Shown here: piece by piece, positions 15,112 through 16,743 of the stretch
How positions within the stretch are numbered: the first letter of the stretch is position 1
How the letters are laid out: the number at the start of each line of letters is the position of its first letter
DNA from: an uncultured Clostridia bacterium
GTDB lineage: Bacteria > Bacillota > Clostridia > TANB77 > CAG-508
NCBI GenBank assembly: GCA_947626705.1
Contig: CANQTJ010000018.1
Coordinates: forward strand, 1-16,743
Direction of reading: 5' to 3'
Length of the DNA stretch: 16,743 nt
Program-made: the position numbers and the translations under genes
The notes under the pieces: generated by a model
The model's database searches: none
What the model was told of the DNA's origin: nothing
What the model saw: the letters and a program-made list of their open reading frames with translations, nothing else

Positions 15112-15140
15112 ATTATATAATTATATGGTTTAAAATTCAA
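15112..15140 (-). promoter_or_regulatory. Likely murC promoter
   Basis: On the minus strand TTGAAT (15140-15135), 17-nt spacer, TATAAT (15117-15112), about 40 nt before the murC ATG. Spacing is ideal and the -10 is full consensus. Confidence 0.65.
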
Positions 15141-15229
15141 TAGTTTTTTTATAATAATATTAAAAATTATTCCAAAAAGTTCGTATTTAAATTAATTTTA
15201 TTTTTTACTATTAAATTTGTAAGAAAATG

Positions 15230-15258
15230 TTTACAAAAAAATATAAAAATGATAAAAT
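15230..15258 (+). promoter_or_regulatory. Promoter of prepilin cassette 2
   Basis: TTTACA (15230-15235), 17-nt spacer, TAAAAT (15253-15258) with an extended -10 TG. Both boxes and spacing equal those of cassette 1, although the spacer sequence differs. The leader repeat starts 14 nt after the -10. Confidence 0.7.
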
Positions 15259-15272
15259 TTGAAACAGAAAAG

Positions 15273-15353
15273 TAATAACAAAGTTACATAATAAAACAAA
15301 AAAGGAGCAAAATAAACAAAAGAAGAGAGGGGAAAATAAATGAAATTAAACAA
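15273..15353 (+). repeat. Conserved leader/start repeat, copy 2
   Basis: Matches 12317-12397 at 80 of 81 positions without gaps. It contains an extra AAAGGAG-like site (about 15301-15306) in addition to the proximal GAGAGGGG; the extra site is weaker in copy 1, where A is replaced by T. Confidence 0.9.
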
Positions 15354-16257
15354 AAAAATGTATAAACAAAAAAAGGGAATAACATTAGTAGCACTTGTGA
15401 TAACAATAGTTGTTTTATTAATATTAGCAGGAATATCCATAGCTCAATTAACAGGAAATGGATTATTTAAAAATGCAAAATTAGCAAAGGAAAAAACACA
15501 AAATGAACAAATTAAGGAAAATAGTACATTAGAAAATTATGGAGAAATTATAAATGAATATTTAGCTAATTCTAATAGAGAAGGAAAATGTGAACATATT
15601 TCAAATGATATAGAAGATTTTATACCCAATGTTGACTTTATAAATGGAACATATATAACTATTAGTATACCAGAGATTAAAACTTTTAATTCAGTTAATA
15701 TAGTAGGATATGCTATATTGTTAAATGACAAAGTAAAGGCACTTATTACTGAAAAAACGTATACATTTGAAAATTTAGAGTTTAATACATCTTATAATGT
15801 TTCTGTTATTGCTATAGATGATAATGCAAAATTAAAATATTCTAAGATATCTGCAAAAACATTAAATAGGTTATATTTATATAAAGAAGGTAATGAATGT
15901 AATTTTATAACAGGAGGTTGGAAACATTCAGGTTATCATGTAAACAATACTGGAACTTTTACTAAAAATGAAGATAATATATATTTATATGCACCAATGA
16001 ATGCGAGAATATTTTGTTCACAAACAAAACCTATTGATTTAACAAATTATTCTAAATTGTATATAGAAATAGAAGGAACTGAAAAAATATATACTATATC
16101 TAAAATATCATATTTTAGTAATTCATTTGGAGAAGATATATCTTTTAATAGCATGGAACCTATTGATATTTCAAATTATAATACAAATTATTATATACAC
16201 TTAACAGTTGCTAATAACTATTATTGTCAAATAAAAAATGTATGGTTAGAAAAATAA
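15340..16257 (+). CDS. Prepilin-type protein with FN3-like and beta-sandwich-like domains (cassette 2)
   Basis: A 305-residue prepilin-like protein. A basic leader MKLNKKMYKQKKG is followed by ITLVALVITIVVLLILAG; likely cleavage is G13|I14, with Ala rather than Glu at +5. A charged helical stretch runs over about 42-75. Residues about 94-175 look like a fibronectin type III domain (the closing pattern NTSYNVSVIAIDDNAKLKYS is typical). Residues about 178-305 form a beta-rich domain (GGWKHSGYHVNNTGTF, ...IDLTNYSKLYIEIEG, KNVWLEK) that looks like a carbohydrate-binding or jelly-roll fold, by eye only. Leader and N-terminus are nearly the same as in the gene at 12384; the rest is unrelated. Three Cys occur in the C-terminal half (about 187, 226 and 296). 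A surface-exposed adhesin-like or glycan-binding role is plausible but inferred. Confidence 0.82.
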   Translation: MKLNKKMYKQKKGITLVALVITIVVLLILAGISIAQLTGNGLFKNAKLAKEKTQNEQIKENSTLENYGEIINEYLANSNREGKCEHISNDIEDFIPNVDFINGTYITISIPEIKTFNSVNIVGYAILLNDKVKALITEKTYTFENLEFNTSYNVSVIAIDDNAKLKYSKISAKTLNRLYLYKEGNECNFITGGWKHSGYHVNNTGTFTKNEDNIYLYAPMNARIFCSQTKPIDLTNYSKLYIEIEGTEKIYTISKISYFSNSFGEDISFNSMEPIDISNYNTNYYIHLTVANNYYCQIKNVWLEK

Positions 16258-16339
16258 ATAAAAAATTTTCAATATATTTTTATTATATCATTTAATTTTA
16301 AATTTTATTATATTTAATTGAATATTTTTATAAAAAGTA

Positions 16340-16368
16340 TTTACAAAAAATTTTGCAAATGATAAAGC
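16340..16368 (+). promoter_or_regulatory. Third, orphan copy of the cassette promoter
   Basis: TTTACA (16340-16345), 17-nt spacer, TAAAGC (16363-16368), with the preceding AAAAGTA and much of the spacer matching the cassette 1 promoter. The -10 is weaker. The conserved leader and a prepilin gene do not follow; a hairpin starts 37 nt later. Confidence 0.5.
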
Positions 16369-16404
16369 TTGAAAATAATAGGATAAATGTAAAATTAAAA
16401 TAAT

Positions 16405-16463
16405 AATACGAAACTTAAATTTTCTTAGTGACAGAGAATATTAGAAAATTTTAGTTTCGTATT
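16405..16463. terminator. Hairpin terminator after the Rpn-family gene or orphan transcript
   Basis: A 21-nt inverted repeat (16405-16425 with 16443-16463) with one T-T mismatch and a 17-nt loop. It is followed by TTTT on the + strand and by a T-rich stretch on the minus strand. It lies 41 nt past the stop of the minus-strand gene, so it probably terminates that gene; on the + strand it would end any transcript from the promoter at 16340. Confidence 0.8.
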
Positions 16464-16503
16464 TTTTATATTTCAAACACATAAAATCGTTTCAAATTAT
16501 TGA

Positions 16504-16743
16504 TTATAAATTTTTAATTTCAGCTATTGTTAAGCCAGTAGCTTTGCTTATAATTTCAAAATCTATATTTTGTTCTTTTAGTTTTCTAGCAATAGTTATT
16601 GTTTTTTCTCGTTTTCCAGTTTTTAAACCATTATCATATCCAGCTTTTAAGCCCTTATCATATCCAGCTTCTTCAATATCAGCTTGATCCATTATATATT
16701 TTTCTCTTAATTCAGCTAAATATCGTTCATGCTCATCTTGACT
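16504..16743 (-). CDS. Rpn/PD-(D/E)XK nuclease-transposase family protein, C-terminal part, cut by window end
   Basis: The frame is open from the window edge (16743) to the TAA at 16504-16506, giving the last 79 residues. ERYLAELREKYIMDQADIEEAG is followed by a short tandem repeat (GYDKGLKAGYDNGLK), a basic stretch (KTGKREKTITIARKLKEQ) and the closing FEIISKATGLTIAEIKNL. This tail, a Gly-Lys repeat then a helix-turn-helix-like 'I..I...TGL....I..L' ending, is characteristic of Rpn recombination-promoting nuclease and related PD-(D/E)XK transposase-family proteins, abundant in gut Clostridia. The nuclease domain lies outside the window, so activity cannot be judged. An internal ATG at 16692 exists but is unlikely to be the start. 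A hairpin terminator follows. Confidence 0.78.
   Translation of the reverse strand, partial: SQDEHERYLAELREKYIMDQADIEEAGYDKGLKAGYDNGLKTGKREKTITIARKLKEQNIDFEIISKATGLTIAEIKNL

Noticed and set aside
15072..15140. 23 extra N-terminal residues on MurC
   Set aside because: They would start in the -35 box of a good promoter; the ATG at 15071 with AGGGGGA six bases upstream fits the family start.

Overview
The window is very AT-rich (about a quarter G+C by eye), with A-rich Shine-Dalgarno sites and a dense monoderm gene set. It carries two sporulation genes (spoIVB, spoIIIAA), a VanW-domain protein, zinc-type L31, murC and Clostridia-style prepilins without Glu5. This points to a low-GC, probably spore-forming Clostridia-type Bacillota, plausibly an uncultured gut lineage; no finer taxonomy can be read from the sequence. 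No tRNA, rRNA, CRISPR array or insertion sequence was seen.

Region 1 (1-8727, + strand) is a Tad/type IV pilus-like secretion or surface-appendage locus. It opens with the 3' part of a TadA/CpaF-family ATPase, broken by an apparent one-base insertion at 246/247. Next is a 691-residue membrane protein with two GspF/TadC-like (T2SF) halves, read as a TadB-TadC fusion. Seven small single-membrane-span proteins follow. Four share a domain pattern (three of these start MENASKAL), one starts MENVADAL, and two are clear tandem paralogues with an FPLMTMSD motif. A 14-bp hairpin at 7005-7039 separates these from a 533-residue membrane-anchored protein, the best candidate for a large minor pilin or tip subunit. 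The ATPase and platform type are recognisable; the small proteins match no named pilin I know, and they are the most likely undescribed part of the window.

Region 2 (8734-12033) holds spoIVB and a VanW-domain gene on the minus strand, divergent from spoIIIAA on the plus strand. SpoIVB has a complete catalytic triad and starts at TTG. SpoIIIAA ends early and is not followed by the rest of the spoIIIA operon.

Region 3 (12034-16743) has two orphan prepilin genes in cassette form: the same promoter type, an almost identical 81-nt leader/start segment (80/81), a nearly identical N-terminal helix, and unrelated C-terminal domains. Between them lie a 54-residue membrane protein behind a perfect consensus promoter, rpmE, and convergent murC. 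After the second cassette a third copy of the promoter runs straight into a hairpin with no pilin gene. The window ends inside the C-terminal part of an Rpn/PD-(D/E)XK nuclease-transposase family gene on the minus strand.

Working together: the ATPase and platform would drive assembly of the small membrane proteins in region 1. The prepilins of region 3 have a classical KG|I cleavage site and more likely need a separate type IV pilus/type II secretion prepilin peptidase, not visible here. SpoIVB and SpoIIIAA act in the sporulation signalling and feeding-channel steps.
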